The notes under the pieces are model-generated. The model worked only from the letters and a program-made list of their open reading frames with translations. It had not been told where the DNA came from and made no database searches. Position numbers and translations under genes: made by a program. Positions 51,376-61,800 of a stretch of 64,000 nucleotides of DNA are shown piece by piece. The stretch lies in assembly GCA_019744815.1 (NCBI GenBank), contig JAIEUA010000004.1, positions 1 to 64,000 of the forward strand, given 5' to 3'. This stretch comes from Phycisphaerales bacterium (GTDB lineage: Bacteria; Planctomycetota; Phycisphaerae; Phycisphaerales; UBA1924). How positions within the stretch are numbered: position 1 is the stretch's first letter; the number at the start of each line of letters is the position of its first letter.

Positions 51376-51687
51376 ATGAAGTCTCACCAACGTCGTGTTC
51401 ACACTCTTGTCCTCGCTTGCGGGCTCGCGACCAGCTTGGTCGCGCTGAGCACGAGCCGCGCTCTCGCCGAGATTCCCGTTTCACCCGGCTTTGTGTATCA
51501 GGGTGAAATCCGCACCGGCCCCTCGGTCGTCACCTCCGCCGATCTCAAGTTCCGTCTCTATGACGCGCCCCTCGGCGGCAACCAGGTCGGACCCGAGCTC
51601 GGCGTCAACGCCGTCACGATCACACGCGGCCGCTTCAGCGTGAATCTGAACTTCGGCGCCGGCGCCTTCAACGGCAACGAACGCTAA
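51376..51687 (+). CDS. N-terminal part of an interrupted collagen-like surface protein
   Basis: 103 residues from the ATG at 51376 (AGGAG upstream) to a TAA at 51685-51687. Signal peptide (LVLACGLATSLVALSTSRALA), then FVYQGEIRTG...DLKFRLYDAPLGG and FNGNER. This opening is common to large planctomycete surface proteins, where it runs on into (W/Y)LEI.VRTP...LAASPYAL. Here the next codons after TAA are exactly LEIDVRTP in the same frame, so this is the first exon-like piece of the protein continuing to 55581. The stop probably replaces a Tyr or Trp codon. Confidence 0.75.
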   Translation: MKSHQRRVHTLVLACGLATSLVALSTSRALAEIPVSPGFVYQGEIRTGPSVVTSADLKFRLYDAPLGGNQVGPELGVNAVTITRGRFSVNLNFGAGAFNGNER

Positions 51688-54600
51688 CTCGAGATCGATG
51701 TCCGCACGCCCGCGGGCGGCGGCGGTTACTCCACGCTCGCTCCGCGTCAGCGCCTCGCCGCCTCGCCCTACGCGCTCTTCGCGCTCAACTCGATCCCAGG
51801 ACCGACGGGCCCCACCGGGCCGGTGGGTCCGGTCGGCCCGACCGGCGCCGCAGGAGCCCCGGGCGCCGACGGCGCGCCGGGCGCCACGGGTGCGACTGGT
51901 GCCACGGGCGCGACAGGTGCTACGGGCGCGACAGGTGCTACGGGCGCGACGGGCGCGGACGGCGCGCAAGGTCCTATCGGTTTGACGGGGCCTGCGGGCG
52001 CAACCGGTGCAACGGGCGCCGCAGGTGCAACGGGAGCCACGGGAGCCACCGGCGCCACGGGTGCGGAGGGTCCGCAAGGTCCGATCGGTTTGACCGGTCC
52101 GGCCGGTGCGACTGGCGCGACAGGCGCCACCGGCCCCACCGGAGCCGCGGGCGCGGACGGCGTGCAGGGTCCGACGGGCGCGACTGGCGCCGCGGGTGCC
52201 ACGGGTGCCACGGGTTCAACCGGCGCCACCGGCGCGGAAGGTCCCCAGGGTCCGATCGGCCTGACTGGCCCCGCCGGCGCGACGGGCGCGACAGGCCCCA
52301 CCGGCGCGGACGGCGCTCCCGGAGCGCAGGGCCCGCAAGGTCTTCAGGGGCCGCAAGGTCTCCAAGGTCCGCAAGGCAACCCGGGCCTCAACGGCAACGA
52401 CGGTGCTCCGGGCGCTCCGGGCGCTCCAGGTGCGACGGGCGCGACCGGCGCCACGGGTGCAACCGGCGCCACCGGCGCGACGGGTGCCGCGGGACTGAAC
52501 GCGGGCCGCTACATCGTCGATGCGGGCGGCTTCGGCACGCACACAACGATCCAGGCGGCGATCAATCAGGCCTTCGCGGATGGCTACAACGCGGCGAATC
52601 CTGTCACGATCGTCGTCCACAACGGGACCTACAACGAGAATCTCACCCTCGTCGGCGGCGTGCACCTGCAGTCCGCCGTCGCGGGCAAGTCCTTCGCCAA
52701 CGTCGTCAACGGCACGGTGACCCTCAGCGGCGCCGGCGTCGTCACGCTCAGCGGCGTCGACATCTACGCGCCGACCAACAGCGATGCGATCACGGTCAAT
52801 AGTGCCGCGGTCACGCAGCTCTATCTCTCGGACAGCACCGTCTACGCCAGCGGCACCGGCAGCGCGCTGGCCATGAACGCCTCGGGCGGCAGCTCCTCGG
52901 GCGTCATCGTGGACAACGTCAACCTGCGCGTTCTGCCCGGCGGCACCGGCACGCCGGTCGTCGTCGTCAGCGGCACGCTCCAGGGCCGCAGCGGCACCTT
53001 CTGGCCCAGCAACCCCGCCACGCCGGCGATCAGCGCCAGCGGCGGCGCGGTCTTCCTTCAGACCGCCGACGTCTTCGGCCAGGTGAGCCTCAGCGGCAAC
53101 GCGGGCTTCAGCATCGCCAACTCGCAGATCCGCTCCGGCAATCAGCCCGGCGTGATCGACAACACCAGCGCCGACATCCTCATCGCCGACACCGGCTTCA
53201 ACACGCTCGCCGCTGGCAACGTTGTGACCACCAACGGCGTCGGCGGCGTCTACTACTCGCAGCTGACTTACACGCTGCCCGGGCAAGGCATGCCGGGCAG
53301 CGCGATCCTGCTTCCGGGCTCGGGCCCGGCTGGACCCGCGGGCCCCGCTGGTCCGACCGGACCGACCGGGCCGCAGGGCATCCAGGGATTGCAAGGTCCG
53401 GCCGGAGCGGACGGCGCACCGGGAGCCACGGGCGCGACAGGCGCAGCGGGGGCTACCGGCGCAACCGGGGCCACCGGTGCAACGGGCGCTGATGGCGCTC
53501 CGGGCGCGACGGGTGCGGCAGGAGCAACCGGAGCGACGGGTGCCACCGGCGCGACAGGCGCTGAAGGTCCTCAGGGTCCGATCGGATTGACTGGTCCCGC
53601 GGGCGCGACCGGGGCGACCGGTGCCGCGGGTGCGACCGGCGCGACAGGAGCAACGGGCGCGGAAGGTCCGCAAGGTCCGATCGGTCTCACTGGACCGGCG
53701 GGTGCGACTGGAGCCACCGGTGCAACAGGTGCTGCAGGCGCGGACGGCGCTCCGGGTGCAACTGGAGCAACGGGTGCCACCGGCGCGACTGGACCGGTGG
53801 GTGCCACTGGCGCGACCGGAGCCACAGGTGCGACGGGCGCCGAAGGTCCGCAGGGTCCGATTGGACTGACTGGCCCGGCGGGTGCGACCGGAGCCACCGG
53901 TGCAACGGGTGCTGCAGGCGCGGATGGCGCTCCTGGCGCGACAGGTCCGCAGGGCATTCAGGGCGTTCCGGGTCCGGTGGGCGCTGACGGCGCGGCTGGA
54001 GCCACTGGCGCGACGGGCCCGGCGGGTGCCACGGGCGCAACCGGAGCCACCGGTGCGACGGGCGCGGAAGGGCCTCAGGGTCCGATCGGTCTGACCGGCC
54101 CGGCTGGTGCGACTGGTGCGACCGGCGCCACGGGGGCGACCGGAGCTCAGGGGCTTCAGGGACCGCAAGGGTTGCAAGGAGTGCAGGGTCCGGCCGGAGC
54201 GGCGGGCGCGACTGGCGCCACGGGTGCGACCGGCGCGACGGGTGCGACCGGTGCTTCTGCTCCGTTCACGATCGCGACGAACGACTCCACGTACAACCTG
54301 AGCGGCAAGACCGGCTTTGGTGTGACGGGAGCTTCAGCGGTTGCGAAGGTGCAGGCGAACGGCGGCACGACCGCCAGCGGCATCATCGGCATCTACGGCT
54401 ACGGCACGGCCGGCAACTCGCCGACCACTCTGCCGTTGCCCGCGGGTGTCTCACCGCCGGCAAGCGCGACGACCATCAGCGCCGGCGTGTTCGGTACCAA
54501 CGCTGGCAGCAACACCGCGGGCGTGTTCGGCTACGCCGGCAGCGGCGGAACCGGTGTCTTTGGTGTTGACGGCACCGCGACCGGCAGCGGCAACGCTGGC

Positions 54601-55581
54601 GTGCGAGGTGTTTCCGCGAACTCATCGAGCTTCGGCGTGCTCGGCATCAACGATTCGACCTCGACCAGCGCGGTCGGTGTCCAGGGACAGACCACCGGCG
54701 GTGCCGGCCTCGGTGTCGCTGGTACCGCTACCTCTGGTACCGGTGTGAGCGGCACCGCCACGACCGGCACCGGAACCGCGGGTTCCGCGAGCGGCAGTGC
54801 CGGTCGCGGCGTCGCGGGCACCGCGTCTGGCAGTGGTGGCTCGGTCGGTGTCTTTGGCTCAGCCACCAGTGCTTCGGGCACGAATTACGGCGTCTGGGGC
54901 CAGGTGCCGGCGAGCGGCAGCAGCACGTCCTACGGCGTGCGCGGCGAGAATCTGAACACCACGGGCGGCGTCGGTGGCTGGTTCGACACTCGGGCTGGCG
55001 GTGGACGCGCGATCCTTGCCAACGGCTCGGTGTACATCAACAACAGTGGTGCCGACGGTTCCGCGACAGGCGCGGCCGATGTGCTCTTGGCAAAGACCAA
55101 CTCCGGCGGTTTCTGCGGCTTCAATGCCGCGGGTCAGTCGTTCAATGCGTCCGACCGCAATGTCAAGGAGAACTTCACCGCGATTAATCCAACGATGGTT
55201 CTTGACAAGGTCCTCGGCCTGCCCATCACGCGGTGGAACTTCAAGGGACAGGACGCGTCGGTGCAGTATGTCGGTCCGATGGCACAGGACTTCCACGCCG
55301 CCTTCCACCTCGGCGGGTCCGATGATCGCGTGATCCACGCCACCAATGCGCAGGGCGTGGCGCTCGCGGCCATCCAGGGCCTCAACCTCAAGCTCGAGGC
55401 CCAGCTCAAGGAGCGTGATCTCAAGATCAACGATCTCGAACTGCGCCTCAAGAAGCTTGAGGAACGTAGCGGCCTGAGCTGGCCGGCGCTCGACGTGAAT
55501 CAGGCCAGCATCGGCCTGCTCGTGCTCGGTGTGCCGATCGGATTGGGCCTTGCGCTGCGTCGTCGTGCGGCCAAGAACTGA
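51688..55581 (+). CDS. Collagen-like, beta-helix and S74 chaperone surface protein (main part)
   Basis: 1298 codons in frame with 51376. LEIDVRTP...[14 protein letters not shown] continues the N-terminal domain. Gly-X-Y collagen-like repeats ([22 protein letters not shown]) cover 51810-52490, followed by a beta-helix-like region to 53300 and more collagen-like repeats to about 54250. Then come GVFG/GVRG-type hexapeptide-like repeats. The C-terminal part is an S74 intramolecular chaperone (SDRNVKENF, then [12 protein letters not shown]), which cleaves itself after trimer assembly in tail spikes. A coiled coil follows and a C-terminal hydrophobic helix ending LRRRAAKN. Likely a trimeric cell-surface fibre. 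No start codon is obvious just after the stop. Confidence 0.85.
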   Translation, partial: LEIDVRTPAGGGGYSTLAPRQRLAASPYALFALNSIPGPTGPTGPVGPVGPTGAAGAPGADGAPGATGATGATGATGATGATGATGATGADGAQGPIGLTGPAGATGATGAAGATGATGATGATGAEGPQGPIGLTGPAGATGATGATGPTGAAGADGVQGPTGATGAAGATGATGSTGATGAEGPQGPIGLTGPAGATGATGPTGADGAPGAQGPQGLQGPQGLQGPQGNPGLNGNDGAPGAPGAPGATGATGATGATGATGATGAAGLNAGRYIVDAGGFGTHTTIQAAINQAFADGYNAANPVTIVVHNGTYNENLTLVGGVHLQSAVAGKSFANVVNGTVTLSGAGVVTLSGVDIYAPTNSDAITVNSAAVTQLYLSDSTVYASGTGSALAMNASGGSSSGVIVDNVNLRVLPGGTGTPVVVVSGTLQGRSGTFWPSNPATPAISASGGAVFLQTADVFGQVSLSGNAGFSIANSQIRSGNQPGVIDNTSADILIADTGFNTLAAGNVVTTNGVGGVYYSQLTYTLPGQGMPGSAILLPGSGPAGPAGPAGPTGPTGPQGIQGLQGPAGADGAPGATGATGAAGATGATGATGATGADGAPGATGAAGATGATGATGATGAEGPQGPIGLTGPAGATGATGAAGATGATGATGAEGPQGPIGLTGPAGATGATGATGAAGADGAPGATGATGATGATGPVGATGATGATGATGAEGPQGPIGLTGPAGATGATGATGAAGADGAPGATGPQGIQGVPGPVGADGAAGATGATGPAGATGATGATGATGAEGPQGPIGLTGPAGATGATGATGATGAQGLQGPQGLQGVQGPAGAAGATGATGATGATGATGASAPFTIATNDSTYNLSGKTGFGVTGASAVAKVQANGGTTASGIIGIYGYGTAGNSPTTLPLPAGVSPPASATTISAGVFGTNAGSNTAGVFGYAGSGGTGVFGVDGTATGSGNAGVRGVSANSSSFGVLGINDSTSTSAVGVQGQTTGGAGLGVAGTATSGTGVSGTATTGTGTAGSASGSAGRGVAGTASGSGGSVGVFGSATSASGTNYGVWGQVPASGSSTSYGVRGENLNTTGGVGGWFDTRAGGGRAILANGSVYINNSGADGSATGAADVLLAKTNSGGFCGFNAAGQSFNASDRNVKENFTAINPTMVLDKVLGLPITRWNFKGQDASVQYVGPMAQDFHAAFHLGGSDDRVIHATNAQGVALAAIQGLNLKLEAQLKERDLKINDLELRLKKLEERSGLSWPALDVNQASIGLLVLGVPIGLGLALRRRAAKN

Positions 55582-55608
55582 CAAGTGCTTCCTAGGAGAA
55601 ATCTGCCC

Positions 55609-56034
55609 ATGAAGCACACTCTGCCAGTTCTCTTGCTCGCGCTCGTCGCGGCCCCGGCCTTCGCCGACCCGCCCGAGATCTCTTGGTTCACCGTCGACGG
55701 CGGCGGCGGGACCAGCACCGACGGCACCATCTTCCTCTCCGGCACCATCGGCCAGGCCGACGCCGGACGCCTCACCGGCTCTCCGTTCATCTCGGTCTAC
55801 GGCGGATACTGGGGCGCCGCCAGCGGCGCGCCCACCTGCCCCGCCGACTTCAACGACGACGGCTTCGTCGACGACACCGACTTCGTCATCTTCGCGAGCG
55901 CCTACGACATCCTCGAATGCTCCTCGCCTTTGATGCCACTGGATTGCCCCTCCGACCTCAACGACGACACCCTCGTCGACGACTCGGACTTCGTGATCTT
56001 CGTCGCCGCCTACAACGAGCTTCTCTGCCCCTGA
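55609..56034 (+). CDS. Small secreted dockerin-like protein
   Basis: 141 residues from the ATG at 55609, GGAGA upstream. Signal peptide (VLLLALVAAPAFA). A short beta segment with TIGQADAGRLTG, known at the N-terminus of planctomycete secreted proteins. Two dockerin-like calcium loops, DFNDDGFVDDTDFVIF and DLNDDTLVDDSDFVIF, each followed by a Y...L.C segment. Same tail as the haloperoxidase at 44373. It follows the collagen-like gene by 27 bp and is probably in the same unit. Confidence 0.85.
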   Translation: MKHTLPVLLLALVAAPAFADPPEISWFTVDGGGGTSTDGTIFLSGTIGQADAGRLTGSPFISVYGGYWGAASGAPTCPADFNDDGFVDDTDFVIFASAYDILECSSPLMPLDCPSDLNDDTLVDDSDFVIFVAAYNELLCP

Positions 56035-56059
56035 GCGGCTCATCACGCGACTTGTGAGA

Positions 56060-56090
56060 CAGGCCGCCCGATCCTCGGGCGGCCTGTTTT
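56060..56090 (+). terminator. Intrinsic terminator after dockerin-like gene
   Basis: CAGGCCGCCCGA (56060-56071), TCC loop, TCGGGCGGCCTG (56075-56086), TTTT: perfect 12-bp stem 25 bp after the stop at 56034. Confidence 0.9.
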
Positions 56091-56183
56091 CTTGTACGGT
56101 TCCCGAATCGACAGCCTGATCGATTCCCATCCACCCCATCGACCGCGGCACCCTCGCCCGGTAGGATGACGCCGGAGGTCCGC

Positions 56184-57269
56184 GTGCCGAAGCTGTGTCT
56201 CAACATGATCGTCAAGAACGAGAGCGCCATCATCGAGAAGTGCCTCGCCGCCGCCGCCCCGCACATCGACTGCTACTGCATCTGCGACACCGGCTCCACC
56301 GACGACACGCCCGAAAAGATCGAGCGCTTCTTCCAATCCCGCGGCATCCCCGGCATCGTCCCCCGCACCACCTTCCGCACCTTCGAACAGGCCCGCAACG
56401 AGGCGCTCGACGCCGCCCGCAGTTCCTTGCTTGAGTTTGACTACCTGCTCTTCGCCGACGCCGATTTCGAGCTGGTCGTCGAACGCCCCGACTTCAAGGA
56501 CGCCATCAATGAAGCCGCCCACTCGCTGCTGATCAAGCACGTCAGCGGCACGCTCGAGTACCCGCTGCTCCGCATCGCCCGGCGCGACACGCCGCTGCGG
56601 TTCGTCGGCGTCACCCACGAGTACCCCGACGTGGGCGCCACGCCGCGCCCGCTCATCCCGGGCGCATGGTTCCGCGACAACGCCACCGGCTCCAGCCGTG
56701 TCGAGAAGTACGAGCGCGACATCCGCCTGCTCTCGCAAGCGCTCGCCGCCAACCCCCGCGACGCCCGCTCGGCGTTCTATCTCGCGAACTCCTACTTCGA
56801 CATCGGCCGCTATCAGGACGCCCTCGCCGCGTACCGCAAGCGCCTCGACCTCGGCGGCTGGGCCGAGGAGGTCTTCTTCTCCATGTACCGCGTCGGCCAG
56901 TGCTATCAGGGCCTCAACCGCGAGCCCGAGATGTACCGCCAACTGCTCGCGACCTTCGACGCTTTTCCGCACCGGGCCGAGCCGCTGCACACCCTCGCAC
57001 TGCACGAGCAACGCGCCGCCCGCCATCGCTCGGCGTACCTCTTCGCCCGCCAGGGCTCGGAGATCCCCAAACCAGCCGAAGGCCTGTTCGTCCAGGCCGA
57101 CGTGTACACCTGGCGACTCCGCGACATCATGGCCGTCTCGCTCTACTACATGGGCAACCGCGAGGGCTCGCTGAGATTGAACGAGTCCATCCTGCCGCTG
57201 GTCCCGCCCGGCGAACTCGAACGCATCCGCAAGAACATCCGGTGGTGCCTGGGGGCGGCGGCGGGATAG
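56184..57269 (+). CDS. Family 2 glycosyltransferase with TPR-like repeats
   Basis: 361 residues from a GTG at 56184 with GGAGG five bases upstream; an ATG at 56166 is possible. KLCLNMIVKNESAIIEKCL opens a GT-A domain with CICDTGSTDDTPEKI and metal-binding LLFADADFELV. From about residue 180, helical repeats (LSQALAANPRDARSAFYLANSYFDIGRY; LYKSMYRVGQCY-like) form TPRs. This layout is known for SPAG/BcbE-like glycosyltransferases that modify peptides or surface glycans. The RHS remnant lies directly downstream on the other strand. Confidence 0.82.
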   Translation: MPKLCLNMIVKNESAIIEKCLAAAAPHIDCYCICDTGSTDDTPEKIERFFQSRGIPGIVPRTTFRTFEQARNEALDAARSSLLEFDYLLFADADFELVVERPDFKDAINEAAHSLLIKHVSGTLEYPLLRIARRDTPLRFVGVTHEYPDVGATPRPLIPGAWFRDNATGSSRVEKYERDIRLLSQALAANPRDARSAFYLANSYFDIGRYQDALAAYRKRLDLGGWAEEVFFSMYRVGQCYQGLNREPEMYRQLLATFDAFPHRAEPLHTLALHEQRAARHRSAYLFARQGSEIPKPAEGLFVQADVYTWRLRDIMAVSLYYMGNREGSLRLNESILPLVPPGELERIRKNIRWCLGAAAG

Positions 57270-57560
57270 CACGCATCACGCGGACGACCTGTGCCTCCTC
57301 GTCGCTCGCCACCAACCACGGCTGGCCGCCGAAGGCGCTGATCACGTCGGCGCGTGTCGCGCCGATCGATCTGCAGCGGCAACTCTTCAACACCGCTGGT
57401 GGGCACATCGCCCGGACCCCACACATAGCTCGCTCGAACATACGGCACGCCGGCCGCCGACACTTTGCTTCAGGGTCGCCGAGGTACAACTCGTTGGCCG
57501 TCATGATCCCGTCGCACTCTTCGTTTAATGCATAGGGCATCTGATTAGTTTCTTGATGAG
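57270..57560 (-). pseudogene. Degenerate RHS remnant
   Basis: Three pieces in different minus-strand frames align in order with the RHS protein at 58822: GIMTANELYLGDPEAK, then YVRASYVWGPGDVPTSGVEELPLQID (matching YIWGPGDSPTSGVDELLVQID), then ISAFGGQPWLVASDEEAQVV (matching VPDMGGKPWYAIGDAQGDLV). Two frameshifts separate them. It is the end of an older, displaced RHS gene. Confidence 0.8.
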
Positions 57561-57668
57561 ACGCGTGCCACCGTAGGAACATCTCTCGACGCGGGTTGCC
57601 GCCCCGCCGCTAACGGAGTCTTAGCTCGAGCCAAGTGGCAATCTGCCTTCGACCAATGTCCAAGCGAA

Positions 57669-58109
57669 TCATCGGTCTGGCTCCGCTCTTTTACTTAGAC
57701 GATGCGCTTTCGGCGCACGAACTCGCTTCCCGCGTGTCCCTTCTCCGGAATGCTCGGGCATGATCCAGTTGATGGAGTTCGGCCGATCCACCGAAGCGAC
57801 CCTGGAGAAGAACCCACTAATAAATCCCTGTTCTTGGTACTTTCTCTTCAGGTCGTATCGCATGAGCCGAAGCACCTGAAAACCGCCAAGCAAGCCGAGC
57901 ACGCCGTCCGCGGGCACGAGCGATGGGTCGATCACTGGCACCTCAACATACATGCCACCCCGTGCGTCCGTGTTGATCGACTCAGCTTCATCCATGCATC
58001 GAAACACCCTTAGGTAATTCATCGCCGAACAAGGCGGCAGACGTTCGATCCCCGGCCCTTCAATGCGAATGGGCAGGTACTCGGCTGCCCCGGGGAGTAT
58101 TCTTCTCAA
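57669..58109 (-). CDS. Immunity-like protein, possibly N-terminally truncated
   Basis: 146 residues from a TTG at 58109; the frame continues upstream through a C19 run (Pro codons) to a stop. MNYLRVFRCMDEAESIN, YVEVPVIDPSLVPADG, and LRLMRYDLKRKYQEQGFISGFFSRV resemble, in order, the N-x-(I/L)-x-C-(I/M)-D, Leu-rich and GLTG elements of DUF1629 (Imm11-type) proteins. Its neighbour at 58217 shows the same order more clearly. The C-terminus is a basic tail (RGKRVRAPKAHRLSKRAEPDR). Likely a second, partly lost immunity gene of an orphan toxin. Confidence 0.5.
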   Translation of the reverse strand: MRRILPGAAEYLPIRIEGPGIERLPPCSAMNYLRVFRCMDEAESINTDARGGMYVEVPVIDPSLVPADGVLGLLGGFQVLRLMRYDLKRKYQEQGFISGFFSRVASVDRPNSINWIMPEHSGEGTRGKRVRAPKAHRLSKRAEPDR

Positions 58110-58123
58110 AAACTCACGAAGAC

Positions 58124-58142
58124 GGGGGGGGGGGGGGGGGGG
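58124..58142. repeat. G19 homopolymer tract
   Basis: Nineteen consecutive G on the plus strand, 15 bp upstream of the TTG start of 57669-58109. At this length such tracts are unstable in replication. A length change by one (to 18) would put a GTG start just upstream (GTGAAAGTGTCTGCC) in frame with the immunity-like gene. Confidence 0.85.
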
Positions 58143-58216
58143 CAGACACTTTCACGTACGCAGTTGAGGGTCCAGTGATTGACGTTAGTGTACGGCGGGG
58201 CGACGATGATCGTAGG

Positions 58217-58825
58217 TTACGGTTGTTTCATGTCGTGCCGATGGGGCAGATCGTATATCTGAATGCCGGTTAATCCTGCGGCCCTCATCTGTTTGGCAAA
58301 GTCATCACGGATGCCTACGTAGTGTTCGCAGTGCTTGAGACGAAATACCTTCACATCGTCTTGGACGCGATTTTCATCAATAACGATAGAATAGAATCTG
58401 TTACGAAACACTCCATTTGAGCCGAGTATCTCGTACCGTTCGTAGTCCGATTTTTGCATGTCTATGCAATCTATCACACGAATCCAGTTTATGATGTAGT
58501 ACGGCTGCGTCGGAAGTAGCTTTTTTGGCCCGTAGAAATCTACCTGGAAGAACTGCGCATGCTCCGGCGCATGCTCCTCTATAAACTTTCGAAATCGGTC
58601 CGATACAACCTCACAATGGAGGCTCCAAGGCATGTCCTCGAGCGGAATTCTGCCATCGACCCTGACTCGAATCGGTGGCGGCGGCGACAGTACCGGTACC
58701 CCTAGATTGAATTGCCGCAGTATTTCCAGCGGAGCTTCCTCGCGGACGGACGACCGCTCTCGGTCGCTATTGTCGGCGTTCCCGGCGTCACTCAGGCAGC
58801 GTATGGCTGGTGGACTTTTTCTCAT
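58217..58825 (-). CDS. DUF1629/Imm11-type immunity protein
   Basis: 202 residues. ATG overlaps the RHS stop by 4 bp (ATGA), so translation is coupled. Features of the DUF1629 (MXAN_0049-like) immunity family: YYIINWIRVIDCIDMQKSDYERYEI in the centre (quoted as YYIINWIRVIDCIDMQKSDY), VKVFRLKHCEHYVGIRDDF, and MRAAGLTGIQIYDL near the end. Sited immediately behind a RHS gene with a nuclease C-terminus, it is the expected inhibitor of that toxin. Confidence 0.8.
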   Translation of the reverse strand: MRKSPPAIRCLSDAGNADNSDRERSSVREEAPLEILRQFNLGVPVLSPPPPIRVRVDGRIPLEDMPWSLHCEVVSDRFRKFIEEHAPEHAQFFQVDFYGPKKLLPTQPYYIINWIRVIDCIDMQKSDYERYEILGSNGVFRNRFYSIVIDENRVQDDVKVFRLKHCEHYVGIRDDFAKQMRAAGLTGIQIYDLPHRHDMKQP

Positions 58826-61800
58826 CGGCGTGGCTTCCTTGCAGGGCGGTCGAGCCCGTGGGCTGCAGCTCCATCTTTCAATAATTTTGTCTTCCAGCGG
58901 TCAAGTGAATCTCGGAGTGCCTTTTCCTTCAATTTCGGATCCTGAACGGACTCAAGATCAGCCCTCACATCCTTGTAGACATCCATGTGATAACTGTCGG
59001 GGTGCCGGCCTTTGTGCCCAGGTAACTTTACTTTGTTTTCCTCCCACTCGAATGGATTGCCTTTGATCCCGTGATCCTTGAACAGCAATTTGTACTTTTC
59101 GGTCCAGCGCAGACCGGCTTTCGAATTCTTGTTCGTCATTATGTGGTGATTCTGCGCCGGGAGCGGAACGTCGCTCGCACCGGCAGAAGACGCAAACCAG
59201 TCGATCGGATTTGTTGTATATTCTCCGAAACCGATCTCAAAGCTGTTGTAGATTCCCCAGCCAAGTGCCATTCCAACCCAGGTGCTGTCCATCCGACTGT
59301 GGGAATCGTCCGACATCCGCCAATCCATCGCCCACTCGACATCCCATTCCTGCCGAGCGGCGTACTCGGTCGTCAAGGACTCAAGCATTCCCGTAATGAA
59401 ATCACTCGGCCCCGGCACCAGCAGACCAACGCCTATCCCAACTCCCACGCCAACCGCCGGAAGACCGAACAGACCAAGCGAATCGCTGACCATTATTGGG
59501 TTTGACCTGTACGAAGCGGCCAATGAGAGGCCGTCGGTGGTTCGGCCAATCAGAGACACCGAAACGAAGTACTCATCGATCTTGGCCGCATGCAGCAGAT
59601 GCCTTCCAGAAACCGGACTACCCGAGTCATTCGGATCCTGCTGCAACCACCTCCCCAGCCCCGGCGAGTACGTCCGGTTCCGCGCGTACGCGAGCAGCGT
59701 CGCACCCGGGATCAGTCTTTGCGTGTCAGAGAGCGAACTCGTCCCAGTATCCCACGAGAGCGCCGGCGCGTCAAGCCGGTCGATGACCAAGCTCTTGTGC
59801 CCGAAGACCACCACCGGGTGGGGGTGGAACCGCTCGTAGGTAAGGACCTCGCCGTAGGGGGAGTAGGTCCATTGGGCCGCGACCTCGGCGGTTGATGTCG
59901 CGCTGGCATTGTGGAGAAGCGCCACGAGATCGCCTTGTGCGTCACCGATCGCGTACCAGGGTTTGCCTCCCATGTCTGGAACACTGCCAACGCTGCCGGT
60001 CGTGAAGCTCGGGTCAATCTGTACGAGAAGCTCGTCGACGCCGCTGGTCGGGCTGTCGCCGGGGCCCCAGATGTAGGTCGCACGCAGAAAAGAGACGGTC
60101 ATCTGCGGGCCGGACTGCTGGCCTCCGCCACCTCCTGCACCTCCACCACCTCCACCACCTCCCCCTCGCTGCTCGTTCTCTTCAACCATCGTCGCCACAT
60201 CACCGTTGCTGTTGGTGACGACGACCGGATCGGTGACCACTTCCTGGATCCGCCGCGTGCCGTCGTAGAAGATACGCTCCGAACGGTTGGCTACTCCGCC
60301 TCCGGCAAAGGCGTAGCCCTCGGCGAGGAGCGAAGGATCGAGCCGCGAACTCGTACGGTACAGGCGCCCGACACCGTCGTAGTTGAAGTGTTTGAGCATC
60401 CAGCCGATGACCGGGCTCTCGCAGAAGGTTGGCAACTGCGCCATGTTGGGCAGGTATGGCGTGCCCATCTTGACGCCTTGATCGTGGAACGCCCACCACC
60501 GCATCGCGCTTGCGTCATTTACCTGGATGAGCCGGTTCCAGGCGTCGTACTGGTAGAACTGCTTGCCGTCAAAGACGAGATTCCCGTTGGCGTCGGTGAT
60601 GCACCGTGTCCATACGTCTTCACCTGTGGCAGAACGTTCGTACATCCAACGGACGGCGTTGAGTGCGCGTTGCTGCTCGTGACCTGCCGCGGGATCGAAG
60701 TCGGCTGTGAGGTGCGCTTTGTAGCTCACGTTCGCCGCTGCGTCAGCCGAATCCACAATCTCGACGCGGTGTCCCGCTGGCCTGGGGATGGTGAGCCCGC
60801 CGGGTCCGGGCGGAGGCGGGGGAAGAAGAGTCTTGTCACCGGGGCCGTAGCCCTGGATTGTGCCGGTGGGCAGGAAGATCCCGCAAACGTTGTACTTGTA
60901 CTCGTGATCGAGGTTGTTCGCACTCCAATTCCCGAGCTTGTCCAACCCCCACGACTCGCGGCGGCGGCCGGTGGGCAGTGCGCCGGCGCCGAGACCGGGG
61001 TACGCCGCGCTGGCGCCGATCGTCAAGTTGTCGGCGCTGAGAGCTCCGGACTCGGCGCTCTTGAGCCGGTCCATATCGTCGTAGAAGAATCGGCGAGATC
61101 GAGTGTTGTCGCCCCCCACCCCCGGCATGGCCCCGACGGTCGCTTGCGAGGGCGCTCGCTGGGTCAGGCGTTCGAACAGGCGGTTGCCGTTGATGTCGTA
61201 GCCGTACTGGCCGCGCCAGAGCGTGGACGGCGAGGCGGGGGCAACGGGAACGGTCCGGAAGTGCAGATCACGCACGCGTCCCATCGCGTCGAGGCCTTCT
61301 AGGCCGGTTGCGGCGGGATTGGTGTCGAACGTCTGGGTCACCCACGGCGATGCCGCGGTGCCGCCGAGCGCGGTCGATACCCGGCGCCCAGAGCCGGTGT
61401 AGGTGAACGAAGCCACCCGCGACGCGCCCATGCGATACAGCGACGGGCGATCGATCAGCGAGTCGAGGCCCGCGACGTTGCCGTAGTCGAACGTCACCGT
61501 CCGCGGCCCCGTGTAGCCCGCTTGACCGGGGTACGTCATCGAGATGAGTCGATCTCGGCCGGCGACAAAGCTGGAAGCGGAGGAGGAGCCGGTGGTGTAC
61601 TGCCGTGCATATTCAATGAACGGCACTCCCGCGATGTCGGCGCTGCCGCCGTGGGACTGAATCTCCTTGATGAGGTTGTTCCGATCGTCGTAGACGTACT
61701 TGGTCTCGGCGACGATGGCGGGCGGGTTGGCTCCGACAGCGGCGCGAGTCGTGCCGGCCTTGACGCGCTCGAGATTGCCGCGGCTGTCGTACGAGTACGC

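Noticed and set aside
52216..54177. Long minus-strand frame opposite the collagen-like region
   Set aside because: Arises from the Gly-X-Y repeat read backwards (Arg/Thr/Ser/Ala repeats).
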